Part shown: piece by piece, positions 45,089-56,404 of the stretch
Layout: every line of letters starts with the position of its first letter
Numbering within the stretch: position 1 is the first letter of the stretch
NCBI GenBank assembly: GCA_030035585.1
Contig: CM057465.1
Span: 30,770,001-30,834,000 of the forward strand
Length of the DNA: 64,000 nt
Reading direction: 5' to 3'
Source of the DNA: Dugong dugon
Taxonomy: Eukaryota > Chordata > Mammalia > Sirenia > Dugongidae
Notes under the pieces: generated by a model
Databases searched by the model: none
What the model was told of the DNA's origin: nothing
What the model saw: the letters and a program-made list of their open reading frames with translations, nothing else
Position numbers and translations under genes: made by a program

Positions 45089-45530
45089 CTATAATAATTC
45101 TTGAAAGTTTGGTTTGGTTTTTACATAGTCCCTTAATTTCTGTTTATCTGGAAATGTCTTAATTTCACCATCATATTTGAATGAAAGTTTTGCAGGATAT
45201 ATTATTCTTGGCTGGCAATTTTTTTCTTTCAAGGTTTTATATATGTCATCCCATTGCCTTCTTGCCTGCATGGTTTCTGCTGAATAATCCAAGCTTAGTG
45301 TTACTGTTTCTCCTCTGTATGTGACTTATTGTTTTATTTGAGCTGCTGTCAGGATTCTTTGTCTTTGGTTTTAGCGAGTGTGATTATGATATGCCTTAGT
45401 GATTTTCTTTTGTGGCCTATCCTGTATGGGGTTTGTTGAGCCTCTTGGATGGTCAGCTTTTCATTTTTCATGATATTGGGGAAGTTTTCTGTCAGCAGTT
45501 CTTCAATGATCCTATGAATGATATTGTGGT
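45089..45530 (-). pseudogene. L1 ORF1, C-terminal half only
   Basis: The piece at 45349-45530 carries 'IIEELLTENFPNIMKNEKLT' and 'RHIIITLAKTKDKES', preceded directly by 5'UTR-derived sequence. The piece at 45089-45292 carries the C-terminal domain 'QPRIIYPAKLSFKYDGEIKT'. The coiled coil needed for trimer formation is deleted, and a frame break lies near 45320. Confidence 0.85.
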
Positions 45531-46929
45531 GTGTGGAGCTAAGATGGGTATGGGAAAGAGGAGAGGGAGGAGAGAGAAATAGGAGCCAGAAACAAACAAA
45601 CAAAAAAGAGTGCTAAGGGAGCTTGTCATTGGAGTGGAGAGATGAGAGCCCAAGAAATTGAGAAAAACAAAAAGAAAAAGGGTAAAAAAATAAATAAATA
45701 AAAATTAGAAAAGCTCCCAGGGATCCCACCAGTGTGGTTACAAAGACTGGGGAAGTGGCTCCCATGCAGCAAAGTACAGCCTGGCTCGAAGGGTAGAGGT
45801 GTCACACTGTGCCAGGAATTCAGGAGACAGGAAGAGTAGATAAGGATAGAGAGAAAAAAACTGTGAAATGAAGGAAGACAAAAAGGGGAAAAGAAGAAAA
45901 GAAAACAATAAAAAACAAAACAAATGAAACAAAAAAGAATAAATAAATTCTCCCAGGGATCCCACTTTGCAGCTGCACAGACTGTGGAAGTAACTCCCAA
46001 GCCATGCAGTATAGCCCATCTAGAAGTGGCTCCCAAGTCAAGAAAAGAAAAAGAAAACAAACAAATCAAAACAAACAAACAAAAAAACCTGAGCCATTCC
46101 ACCCACGTGGCTTGACGGGCCGGGAAGCAGTTCCACATTCGAGCAGCCTTTCACAGCATTTCAGGAAAAAGCAAAGATGCTCGCAGAGCCAGTTATTTGA
46201 GAGAAAGGAGGGGGAGAGGTTGAGAGGTATGGAAGAAACCAAAAGAAACAGAAAAAAGCAACACCAGAAACAAACAAATGGCTCTCAAGGAGCTGGCCAG
46301 TGCAGGTGGGTGGAATCCAAATAGCAAAGAGTTGAAGCTGCTGCCTCCCAGCCAAGAGACTGTGGCCACAGGACGCCGAGGAGGCCGAGTGGGGGTGAAG
46401 AAGGGTGGGGGGTGGGAAAGCGTATGTCACTTGTTACTGGTTGTTCTGTCTCCTGCTGGGAGCTCCATGAAGCTGCTTTCCCATTCTCCTTGCTTGCTGA
46501 TCTCCAACAGGAGTCCAAGATGGCGAATCCATGCTGTGTTAGCTGATAGGGGACCTCTGCACATATCTCTCCTCACTTCTGTTCTCTGTCAGTTTCTTAT
46601 TCCATTTGGTGCTTGGCTGAGTTCTTTATCTTTTCATTTGATGTTTGGGGTTTCAAGATTGATGTTTGTCTCTGTTTGACTTAGTTTTTGAGTCTTTGCT
46701 GTGGAGGGATGGTGTGTCACTTCTGTGCATAGTGCCATGTTGGCCGCAAGTCTCATTTCTCAAGTTTTGGTTCAACTTTTTGCCCATTTTGAATAGGAGC
46801 TTTTTGATTTGTAAGGTTTTTTCTTTGTTTTTTTTTACATATCCTAGATACAAGTACTATGTCAGATAAATGCATTGTTAATGACTTCTCTGAGTACAAT
46901 ATAAGATACTATAAATAGATTTAAAATAA

Positions 46930-47625
46930 AAATGACAGATTGGAAGATAATATTTGCATCTTAAAATTCTGCTATTCAGTAAGAAAACACATGCGAAAAT
47001 AGAAAAATCAAGCTAGTAATAGAGATACGTTTTTCAGAAAATCAGACATAAAGTGCCAGGAAATATCAGAGACAATGTAGAAATTCATACAGTTTCAAGG
47101 AAACGTGAATAAAAATGAAAATGTGTTATCATTTTTCATATTTGAGATAAGCAAATATTGTTTGATAGCAACAAATTTGGCAAGGATATGGGAAAGCAGG
47201 AATACTCATACTAACTTTTTGTAAATATACATTTTTACTACCATTCTGCAGAACTAGTTGAAAATATCTACAAAAATTAACATTTCACATAGTCTATAAG
47301 CAAACATTTCTCCTTCAGTGTATTCACTTGAGAAAGTCTCACACATTTGCACAAGTAGGAATGTACAAGAATACCTTACTGTATTAGAATAAGGGAGAAA
47401 GTAGAGATAATATCTAGTATTCACCATAAAAAAGTATAAATTAAATATAATATATTTATGTGATGGAATATGATATGGCAGTTAATATGATAATGAAAAC
47501 AATATGCACCAACATGGATTGCTCTACAAAAAGTTGTATAAAACTATAAGTTGCATAATAAATGTATAATATGACTCCATTGATGTGAATGAAAATACAT
47601 ACACACAATGAACAACAGCAATAAT
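46930..47625 (+). mobile_element. Old L1M fragment, ORF2 end and 3'UTR
   Basis: Sense-strand phrases such as 'gacagattggaagataatat', 'ggcaaggatatgggaaagca', 'ggaatatgatatggcagtta' and 'caacatggattgctctacaa' follow the usual order of the L1 ORF2 C-terminus. It lies tail-to-head beside the antisense L1M that ends near 46915. Confidence 0.6.
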
Positions 47626-47633
47626 TTATCCAT

Positions 47634-47696
47634 GTGTATTTGTGTGTGTATATAAACACACACACACATAAATGTACATACGTGTGTGTATATAAA
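47634..47696 (+). repeat. TG/CA-rich simple sequence, partly self-complementary
   Basis: TG repeats, a TATA spacer and CA repeats alternate ('gtgtgtgtatataaacacac'), so neighbouring parts can pair as short hairpins. Confidence 0.8.
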
Positions 47697-47759
47697 AATC
47701 AAGACCAAACCTGTTGCTGTAGAGTTGACTCTGACCCTATATGTATATATATATCAGGA

Positions 47760-47905
47760 AAGATAGAAAGAGGCAGGCAGGCAGCCAGGCAGCCAGGGAG
47801 GAAATGGATAGATAGATAGATAGGACAAATAGACAGACAGACAGACAGGCAGGCAGACAGACAGACAGATAGAGAGAGAGAGAGATGATAGACAGATAGA
47901 CATAT
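47760..47905 (+). repeat. Composite GGCA/GACA/GATA/GA microsatellite
   Basis: About 145 bases of related tetranucleotides: GGCA-type units, GATA units, GACA units, then GA dinucleotides and GATA/GACA again. It directly adjoins the 3' end of the antisense L1M that follows. Confidence 0.9.
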
Positions 47906-48762
47906 ATAAATTAAACATTTTATTTTGAGATAATGGAGGATTTGCAGTTTTAAGATAGCAGATCCCATGTACCCATTAGCCAGTTCCCCACAGTATTAAC
48001 ATCACAAAAAACTATACCATAATAACATAACCAGGATATTGACATTGATACAGATAAGATACAGAATATTTTCATCATCACAGTGATTACTCACATTGAC
48101 CTTCTATAGACACTCCTACATCCCTCCTGCCTCCACCTCCTCCTAACTCCTGGAAATCACTAATCTGTTCTCCATTTCTATACTTTTGTCATTTCCAGAA
48201 TATTATACAGCATGTAACCTTTAGAGATTGGCTTTTTTTAGCTGAACATAATTCTCTGGAGAGTCATCTAGTTTATTACATATCTTGATAATTAATTCAT
48301 TTTTATTGCTGAGTAACATTCCCTGATGTGGATGTACCACAGTTTGTTTAACCATTCACCCACTGAAAAACATTTTGATTGTTTCCAGTTTTTAGCTATT
48401 ACAATAAAGCTGCTATAAATATTTGGACACAGGTTTTTGTGTAAACATAAATTTAGTTTGTCAGTGACAAATGCCCAGGAGTGCAATGCTAGGTGTTTAG
48501 TCTTTTTTTTTTAAGAAACCACCAAAATATTTTCCAGAGCAGTTGTACTTTACTTTCCATCAACAATGTATGAACGATCCAGCTTCTCTGAATCATGACC
48601 AGCATTTGGGGTTATCACTATTTTTCATTTTATCCTTTCTGATAGGTATGTAGAGATATATCATTGTGGTTTTAATTTGTGTTTCCCTAATGGCTAATTA
48701 TATTGAACATCTCTTCATGGGCTTATGTGCCATTTGTATATCCTCTTTGGTGAAATGCCCGC

Positions 48763-48943
48763 TCATGTTTTTTGAAGAAGAACCCTTTGTCAAGTAAATT
48801 CCAACTCATAGTGACCTTATAGAACAGAATAGAACTGCCCCATAGGCTTTCTAAGGAACAGCTGGTGGATTCGAAATGTCTACATTTTTGATTAGCAACC
48901 ATAGCTGTTAACCCCTCTGACACCAGGGCTCCTCATGTCTTTT
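48763..48943 (-). mobile_element. AfroSINE, short form, imperfect 12-bp TSD
   Basis: SINE at 48775-48931, from 'aggagccctggtgtcagagg' to 'tttacttgacaaagg' on the minus strand. Flanks CTCATGTTTTTT (48763-48774) and CTCATGTCTTTT (48932-48943) differ at one base. Inserted in an old L1M. Confidence 0.88.
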
Positions 48944-51090
48944 ACGCATGTTCTAATTGAACTGTTTGATTTTTTTACTCTTGAAATCTGAGACTTTTTT
49001 ATAGCCTTTTTCAGAAATGTACTTTGAAAGTATTTTTCCCAGTCTGTAGCTTGTCTTTTCATCTTCTTAGTAGACCCTTCCACGGAACTTAAGTGTTAAT
49101 TTTATAAGAAGTCCAATATATCAGTCTTTACTTTTATGGACCATAGTTTTGATGCCAAAGATTCTTTGGGATATTCTACATAGACCATAATGTCATCTGT
49201 AAATAGGGCAGTTTTATTTCTTCCTTCCCAATCTGTGTGCTGTTTATTTCATTTTCTTCCCTTATTGCTATGTATAGAACTTTTGGTACTATGTTGAATA
49301 GCAGGGCTAAATGTGAGAACTTTGCATTGACCCCAATCTAGGAGGAAAGCACATAGTCTCTCACTATTAATTATAATTCTAGTAAGGTTTTTGTAGATAT
49401 TCTTTACCAGTTTAGAAAGGCTCTCTTCCATGCCTTTTTCTGAGTGATTTAATCATGAATGGACCTTAAATTTTGTCAAATGCTTTTCCTGCATCAATTG
49501 ATATGATCATGTGAATTTTTCTTCTTAATTCTATTAACAGGGTGGATTACACTGATTGATTTTAGAATATTCTCATTTATATCTACCAAAAAAATTCTAG
49601 GATTTTGATAGGAAGTGTGCTAAATTTTCCAGTCTATGACTACAGATTATATATCTATGTTTATTTAGATCTACTTTGATTTATTTAATCAGTGTTTTGC
49701 ACATTTCAGCATATAAACTCTGTACAAGTTTTGTTAGATTTGCATCTAAATATTTTATTTTTTGAGTGCTTGTAAAAGGTATTGTATTTATAATTTTTGT
49801 GTCCACGTGTTCATTTCTAGTCTATAGAAATACAATTAACTTTTGTATGCTTATCTTCTATCCTGTAATCTTGCTGAACTCATTTATTAGATCCAGGAGA
49901 TTTTTGTAGATTCCTAGAGATTTTATACATCAATCATCATGTCATCTACAAACAAGTCCAGTTTTATTTCTTCCTTTCTGATATGAATGTCTTTTATTTC
50001 CTTTGCTTGCCTATTGCGCTGGCTAGAATTTCCTGCAGTATGCTGAACACGAGAAGTAAAGGAGGACATTCTTACCTTGTTCTCTATCTTAGGGTGAAAG
50101 CATTCAGCCTTTTTCCATTAAGTATAATATTATCTGCAGGTTTTTTCGTGGATACTCTTTTACAAGCTGAGGAAGTACCCCTTTATTTTTTTCTAAGAGA
50201 TTTTTGTCATGAAGGAGTGGTGAATTTTCTTAAATTCTTTTCCTGTATCAACTGTTATGATCACATGAATTTTATTCTTTAGTTCGTTAATATGGTGGCT
50301 TACACTGATCGATGTTTTATAATATTGAACCAGCCTTCAATCCCTGGAATAAACCCAATTTGATGAAGGTGTGTAATTTTTTTTAATGTACTGCTGAATC
50401 ATATTTGCAAATTTTTAAAAGGATTTTTATGCCTATTTTCATGAGGGATATTGGTCTGTAGCTTTCTTTTTGGTACTTTCTTGGCTTTTCCTAATATCAG
50501 GGAAATACTAGGGTCATAAAATTTATTGAAAAATGATCCCTTCTCTTTTATTTCATGGAAGAGATTATATAGAATTGGTGTTATTTTTCCTTTAAATGTT
50601 TGGCTGAATTCTTCAGTGAAACCATCTGGTCCTGGAGATTTCTTTACTGAGAGTTTGTAATTATGAATTCACTATCCTTAATAGTTAAAGTACTATTCAA
50701 ATTATCTATATAGTATTGCATATGTTGTATCTTTTGGTCATATTTATGGAGGTAGATTTGCTTATTCTGTTCCCCTACTCTCTTGTTGATCTTTGCAGGG
50801 CCTGTGATGGTGTTCCCTTTTTCATTGTTGTTATTGATAATTTGTGTCTTCTCTCTGGGTTTTTTTTTCAGTTCTGTTAGAGGTTTGTCTGTTTTATTGA
50901 TCTTTTCAAGGAACCAGCTCTTTCTTTCATTGATTTTTCTCTATTGTTTTTCTGTCTTCAATTTAATTGCATTCTCCTCTTAATTATTTCTTTCCTTCAG
51001 ATTTCTTCGAGTTTACTTTCATCTTCTTTTTCTAGGTTCTTTAAGTGAGAGCTTAGATTATTGAATTGAGACTTTTTCACTTTTCTAATA

Positions 51091-51323
51091 TGTCCATTTA
51101 AGGAGTCCTGGTGGCACATCGGTTAAGTGCTCAGCTGCTAACTGAAAGGTTGGTGGTTCAAACCCACCCAGCAACTCCTCAGGAAAAATACCTGGCAATC
51201 TGCTACCATACAAAATTACAACCTAGAAAACTCTTTCGGGCATTTCTACTCTGTCACATGGAGTCACTATGAGTCAAAATCTACTGGATAGCACCTAATA
51301 ACAACAACAAATGTGTGCATTTA
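51091..51323 (+). mobile_element. AfroSINE, long form, with RTE-like (CAA)n tail
   Basis: SINE at 51101-51310. It starts 'aggagtcctggtggcacatc' and ends 'gatagcacctaataacaaca', nearly the same 3' terminus as the RTE LINE copies ('cacctaacaacaacaa'). Flanks TGTCCATTTA (51091-51100) and TGTGCATTTA (51314-51323) form an imperfect TSD. It shows the shared tail through which such SINEs are thought to recruit LINE machinery. Confidence 0.9.
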
Positions 51324-51719
51324 GTGCTATAAATTTTCACACAACGTTGCTTTAGCTGGTCCCAAAAAATTTGATATATTTTTATTTTTATTCAGTTAAA
51401 GTGTATTTTTGATTGCCCTTGAGATTTTTTCTTTCTCTTATGGATTATTTAGAAGAGTTTGTTTAGTGTTCAAGGGCTTGAAGATTCTCCTGTTATCTAT
51501 TTGTTGTTGCTTTCTAGCTTGAATCCATGATGATTAGAGAACATACTCTTTGTGATTTCAATTCTTTTACATTTGTCGAGATTGCTTTATGGTCCAGGAT
51601 ATGGTCCATCTTGGTATATGTGCCATAAGCACTTGAAATGAATGTGCATTCTGACAGTGTTCTATAAATGTTGATTATGCTGTGTTAGTTTATGATGTTG
51701 CTGAATTTTTCTGAGGTGA

Positions 51720-54700
51720 GTGTTCCTCATTACTGCTGTGAGGTGAGATTTCAGGCTCTGAACTAGTCCTCTACTAACATATTCCGGTTGGTTAGTGAGA
51801 GAAGTGCCTTATACTGCACCTCCCATGGACTCCATTTAAATCAAGGTGGGTGGCATGGTCTCACTGATGCTGGGCATTGGTGAAAGTCTCTACTCTCTAG
51901 TAGGCCTAGCCTGATTCTGTTCAAGCATGGAGTGAGAGCAGCACCTCATTAGTGTGAGTTGGAGATGGAGGTAGAAATACTGAATGAACACTGAAAGAAA
52001 TTCACTAATTATGTTTTTACCTTTCCTGATTTTATAGTTCATATTATTTATTATTATTCGATGTGCACATACATACATGTGCTCATACACATACAAACAC
52101 AGACAGTTGCATTTCTTCTAAATGCAGTTCAAAAGTATACACATTCTGCCATTATTCCTTTTTTGGCAAGTAGTCAGCTATAGCCAAGGAAGTGACTCTG
52201 GTTTCTAACCTAGAGGGAGAATAGTTATATCTGATGAGAAGATAATTATTGGATTCTAACTTGATCATGTTGGCTGGAACATATGATTAACTCTTCAGTA
52301 CCTTCCTGGTGTGTTCCTCTCACTACTGGAGGAATTTTCCAGATTCTAGACACTAATCCCTGATTCTCCATTTTTCCTGAAATATCCAACTTTATGGTCA
52401 TCTCCAACTTTACTTTCTAACTATTTAAGATATATTTGTATGATATGTTAAAATAAACCAAAGACTACATGGCCAGAACATTTCAAGAACATCTCTCTAT
52501 TTCTGCAAATTCTGTAAAACAGAAACTAAGAATAAAACTTATGGAGCCCCCAGGTAAGAAAAGATATCTGTATGTCAGTTTCTTTTATCAGCCTCTGATA
52601 CCCTTCCTTGGTGACATCCCAGATGATCAAAGTTCAACCTAGGATTATAATTCACAGGTGAGCAGAGAGATACTTGCCTGATATGTATAAAAAAACTCTA
52701 CTCCACAAAGTTTATTTTTGGTGAAGTGTAATAAGTCTTCTTTTTGGAAGAAGACAGATGACTGTAATAGTCTTTTTTTTTTTTCATTTTGGAAAATTCC
52801 ATCCCCATGGTCTCTGATTAAAAGGCCTCTCAAACAGACTCAGGTCAAAACCACTAATTTAGTTATAATCTGTCCTTCAACATGAGCTGAAATTTTCCTA
52901 ATTCTCATTTAGTAACTGAGCTTCTGCTGACAGACTATTCTGGGTATTCATAACTGTTTTCAGCAACTCTGTAAGTAGAAGGTCAGGCTCTTTTGCCTCT
53001 AAGGGATTTGGATGCTGTCACTGAGATATCCTACCAGAGAGCTACTTGTGACTGGCAGAAATCCATGCTAAAGGCTAACTTTAAGGGTGCTGGTGCTGGC
53101 TGTCACACCATTTTTCTTAATAAGTGGTAAACAGTGTCCTGCCCCTGTTAAGTATTGCAGAGCTCAGTTTCCCATCCTTTTTTCTACTTTCTTTTGCAGC
53201 GTGAACATGACTTCTATGACTCCTAGCTTTTGACCAACAAAGAAGCTGCTTGTAAAAAGGGTTCCTCACCTATCTCTCATGTTTGGTTTGCCTGATCAAG
53301 ATAGGTTGATCTTTCTTCCTAGCAACTGCTCTATATATTTGTAGTTATAAGAGATAGCTGTCTTGACCTAAAGTCACATAAAATCAGTATACAGTTGATC
53401 TCTTATCTCTGTTCCCCAAATTATTTTTAGAAGAAAATTCAACTTATTTCACTTCACTGATTGAATTAAATTTTAAAAGCCACATGTATTTAACACCATG
53501 ATTGCTTTCTCAAAACAAATTGACTAGAGCATAACAGTAGTTTTTAGACAGAGGATAACAATGATATTTTTCTTAGAATGTTAAGCTTTTCTTAGCATAC
53601 ACTGAATAACCAAGTGTCACAATATAGTTGCTCTGATTGAAAAATTGTAACAATTTCCTGTAATACCTGTATGGATAAGACTTTCTGGGCTTCTAATAGT
53701 TATGTTGCCTCACCTTTCCCTTCTTTCAGGAACATTTTACGGAAGGACAGGGAAATCTCTGCAGTTTGGTTACTAGTTATCTGAATAAATCCACAAAGTA
53801 AGCTAGATTTTTTTTTTTTGTTCTCCCTTGACATTTTTGTATTGAAATTTAGTTGAAAACTTAAATGTAAAGGGACTGCAAATGGTATTTAATATTCCAT
53901 GAGGGAATAAGAAATTGAGGGCAGACCCCTGAGAGTAGTCTTTGGCGACATATGAATACAATTATGGCCTCAAACTGACCACTGAAAATCCATGAACCAA
54001 GGTGTTGTCTGGAAAAAGAGTCGGTGCCTTTTTTCTGAGAGGATCTTGGTTTCTCTTCTAAATTCCATAGACAGCACAAATAGACAAAACAGAGGCATGC
54101 ACCCCAATGTGTAAACAGTCTGGAGGAAGAAAGGTTAATTAATAGCAGAGACTTCACTGAAATCCGAGAAAAATGGCATTCTTAAGAACAGCACTGAAAA
54201 AGAGCATGAAAGGATCATAAAGGGCAATGGGCACACATAGTAGGGAAAATGTTAGATTTTGTTATGTCATTGAGTCTAAATTTTTAAAAAGCTACTCAAG
54301 TGTAACTGCAAAAATGTATTCAGATATTTTGAACCACAGAATTCATATCTTCCCTTCCAGGATTGTATTGATGAATTAAAATGAAAATTTTTTGTTAAAA
54401 TTTTAATTTTATCAACATCTTCATGCTCATATGGGTTTTGAGTATTTGTGCCTAAAGAAATCATAATTTTTAGCATGTCAAAATGATACATGCAGTTTAC
54501 AGAGGACTTAAAAAAAAATAATAAAATTGAAGCTTAAAAAATAAATTGCCTAAAATTTCATCACTTTAAGTTTTCCATTTTATTTTAGTGGTTTTATATC
54601 AGTGTGTTTTTCTTTGCAAGACTGGCAAATTTAGAGTTATTTTCTTAAAATCTTCCCCTAAATTCAGGGGTACTGGAATGTTACAGGGCAGTAAAAAATG

Positions 54701-54990
54701 TCTCCTTTTCTTAGTGAATTTAGAAGTGATTGATAAATAAGACACAGGAGTCAGAAAGATGATAGTCAAAACGTTGGCTGTATCTTTCAAAACATTTAAG
54801 TAGAGGATGTTGGTTGCATCTGCAAAGAGAATATTTTTCCACTGCACTGAATTTACCAACATTCCAACATCAGGCCTCCCTTTCTGTACTAAGGAAGGGA
54901 CAAGCCCTATAAGCTTAACATGGAAGAGCAGAGTATAGTGTCTTTGGAAGATAGAATACCATGAGAGAGAAAGAAAAAAAGAAAGAGAGA
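51720..54990. other. Long unassigned stretch
   Basis: About 3.3 kb without a confidently recognised element. The first part (51720-51960) is less AT-rich and could be the 5' region of the adjacent antisense L1M. The rest shows only short T-runs (for example 52771-52784). Small frames on the minus strand (53861-54157, 54276-54491) carry no known motif. Confidence 0.35.
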
Positions 54991-54994
54991 GAGA

Positions 54995-55372
54995 AAGACT
55001 GAATTGTAGAAGTTCTAACCCCAGCTCCCGTACCTGTATATGTGACTTTGTTTGGGAATAATATTTTTCTTTAGTTATGTTAATGAGGTTATGCAAGAGT
55101 AAGTGAGTCCTAAACCAAATCTTTTCTGAGTGGTGTCTTAGCCAAAAGGAAAACAGATGGGGAGAGACAGACACACAGGAAGAAGAGGCCACCTGAGGAT
55201 CCATCTACAAGCCAAGAAACACCAAGAAACGCCTGGGGATGCCGGAAGCTGAGAGAGACAAAGAATGATTGACTACAGTGGACAGAGCACTGAAATCTGA
55301 TTCCTTTCCTGTTCTTTAAAGACACCTACTTGTTGTATTTTTATGACAGCAGCACTAGGTAACAGAGAGAGA
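54995..55372 (+). mobile_element. MLT1-type LTR (ERVL-MaLR)
   Basis: The MLT1 order is clear in the sense direction: 'agttctaaccccagctcccg', 'gtacctgtatatgtgacttt', 'gaagaggccacctgaggatc', 'ctacaagccaagaaacacca', then 'gacagcagcactaggtaaca'. The start of the LTR is missing or too diverged. A GA-rich tract lies on its 5' side (54962-55000) and a (GA)n run at its 3' end. Confidence 0.8.
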
Positions 55373-55374
55373 GA

Positions 55375-55894
55375 GAGACAGCAAGAGAATGAGAGACTAG
55401 AAGAGGATTTGTGTCATATGCTGAGTTCATTTTCTCTATCTTGCCCATCTGACAAATCACTCTTCCTTTCATACAGATGATTAAGAGAGAGCATATGGAG
55501 AAGAGAAGAAGTTATCTTCTCGATATGGTTGGAGCATCTACTTTATTGGGTAAAGTAATAATTTAGAGAGAAGAAAATGGTTATTTCTTAAATGAATCTC
55601 ATTCAACATATTGATAAATTAATTTCCAAAGGCTTGATAAGCATTTACCTTGATTCATGCATGTGGCTGTCATTCCATGTCAACTTTACTAGCACTAAGT
55701 AACTTATTTTAAAAATACTGTTTTGATAGGTGAAAAGCCATTTTACTTTACTTCATATTTTATTGAAAACTAATGAAGTAGAATAATTCCTCATATTTGC
55801 TGGTTTGTTCTCTTTTTTTTATAGTCAATTCACAGTGTGCTCATTTATCTATTATCATTATTATCTATTACCATTTCTCTGAGACATTAACTTT
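55375..55894. other. Unassigned sequence
   Basis: Nothing recognised beyond the GA-rich start. Confidence 0.4.
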
Positions 55895-56069
55895 AATGAT
55901 ATTAAATCCATTGCCATCGAGTCAATTCTGACTCATAGAGACCCTGTAGGACAGAGTAGAACTGCTTCATAGAGTTTCCAAGGAGTAGCTAGTGGGTTTG
56001 AACCTCTGACCCTTTGGTTAGCAGCCGAGCTCTTAACCACTGCATCACCAGGGCTCCAAATGATATTAA
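55895..56069 (-). mobile_element. AfroSINE, short form, 11-bp TSD
   Basis: SINE at 55906-56058, from 'tggagccctggtgatgcagt' to 'gagtcagaattgactcgatg' on the minus strand. The perfect repeat AATGATATTAA flanks it (55895-55905 and 56059-56069). Confidence 0.93.
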
Positions 56070-56188
56070 CCACTTCAGTGTAATATTTTGATAATGTCAG
56101 GGAACTGAGTGAGAGAGAACTGAGTTGTGCTGCCTGGTGTTGGAGCAGTTGATTAAGACAAGTCAGAATGAAAGTAACAGTCAAGACT

Positions 56189-56404
56189 TGAATCACTTCT
56201 TGTTGTTGTTAGTCCAATCTGACTCATGGCTACCCCACCTGTGCAGAACAGAACTGCTCTATAAAATTTTCAAGGCTGTGACCTTTCAGAAGCAGATCAC
56301 CAGGCCTTACTTTAGAGGAGTCTCTGGGTATGTTCAAACTGACAACCTTTTCATTAGGAGTTGACTGCTTAACCATTTGTTCCACCCAGGGACTCGAATC
56401 ATTT
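56189..56404 (-). mobile_element. AfroSINE, long form, with CAA-type tail
   Basis: SINE at 56199-56394. On the minus strand it starts 'agtccctgggtggaacaaat' and ends 'gactaacaacaacaag', an RTE-like tail. Flanks TGAATCACTT (56189-56198) and CGAATCATTT (56395-56404) are an aged TSD. It lies 130 bases from the SINE at 55906 in the same orientation. Confidence 0.87.

Larger units (their letters stand above)
39894..46767 (-). mobile_element. Long L1 LINE, minus strand, near full length with an ORF1 deletion
   Basis: The insert is about 39901-46760 (6.86 kb), flanked by 'caagttt' (39894-39900, 46761-46767). On the minus strand it has a 5'UTR (46760 to about 45535), a truncated ORF1, ORF2 (about 44700-40880) and a 3'UTR ending at a T-run beside 39901 (the poly(A) side). 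Compared with 12672-17219, about 0.95 kb covering the 5'UTR end and ORF1 start is missing at about 45525-45535. Both ORFs are broken. Confidence 0.88.
39180..46915 (-). mobile_element. Old L1M, antisense, split by a younger L1
   Basis: The parts 39180-39900 and 46761-46915 form one antisense L1M, with typical phrases 'tagtattccattgtttgaat', 'ttatactcccaccaacaggg' and 'caactttttgcccattttga'. The younger L1 sits between them at a 'caagttt' repeat. Confidence 0.72.
47905..51720 (-). mobile_element. Old L1M, long antisense copy with two SINE insertions
   Basis: From the 3'UTR side (about 47905-48240) through antisense ORF2 phrases ('tgaacatctcttcatgggct', 'tcatctacaaacaagtccag', 'accagctctttctttcattg', 'tcttttcaaggaaccagctc') to about 51720. 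The order is that of ORF2 read backwards from the C-terminus to the endonuclease. AfroSINEs lie at 48775-48931 and 51101-51310. No extended frame survives. It is the longest old L1M stretch in the window. Confidence 0.78.

Noticed and set aside
45626-46138. A 170-codon minus-strand frame rich in Phe, Leu and Ser
   Set aside because: It lies in the pyrimidine-rich 5'UTR of the minus-strand L1. The matching region of the other L1 copy (13.2-14.1 kb) gives similar frames, so composition explains it.
54599-55204. A 201-codon minus-strand open frame
   Set aside because: Its first third is antisense to an MLT1 LTR and it crosses a GA-rich simple tract, giving Ser/Leu/Phe repeats. No domain is recognisable. 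Chance or low-complexity origin is more likely.
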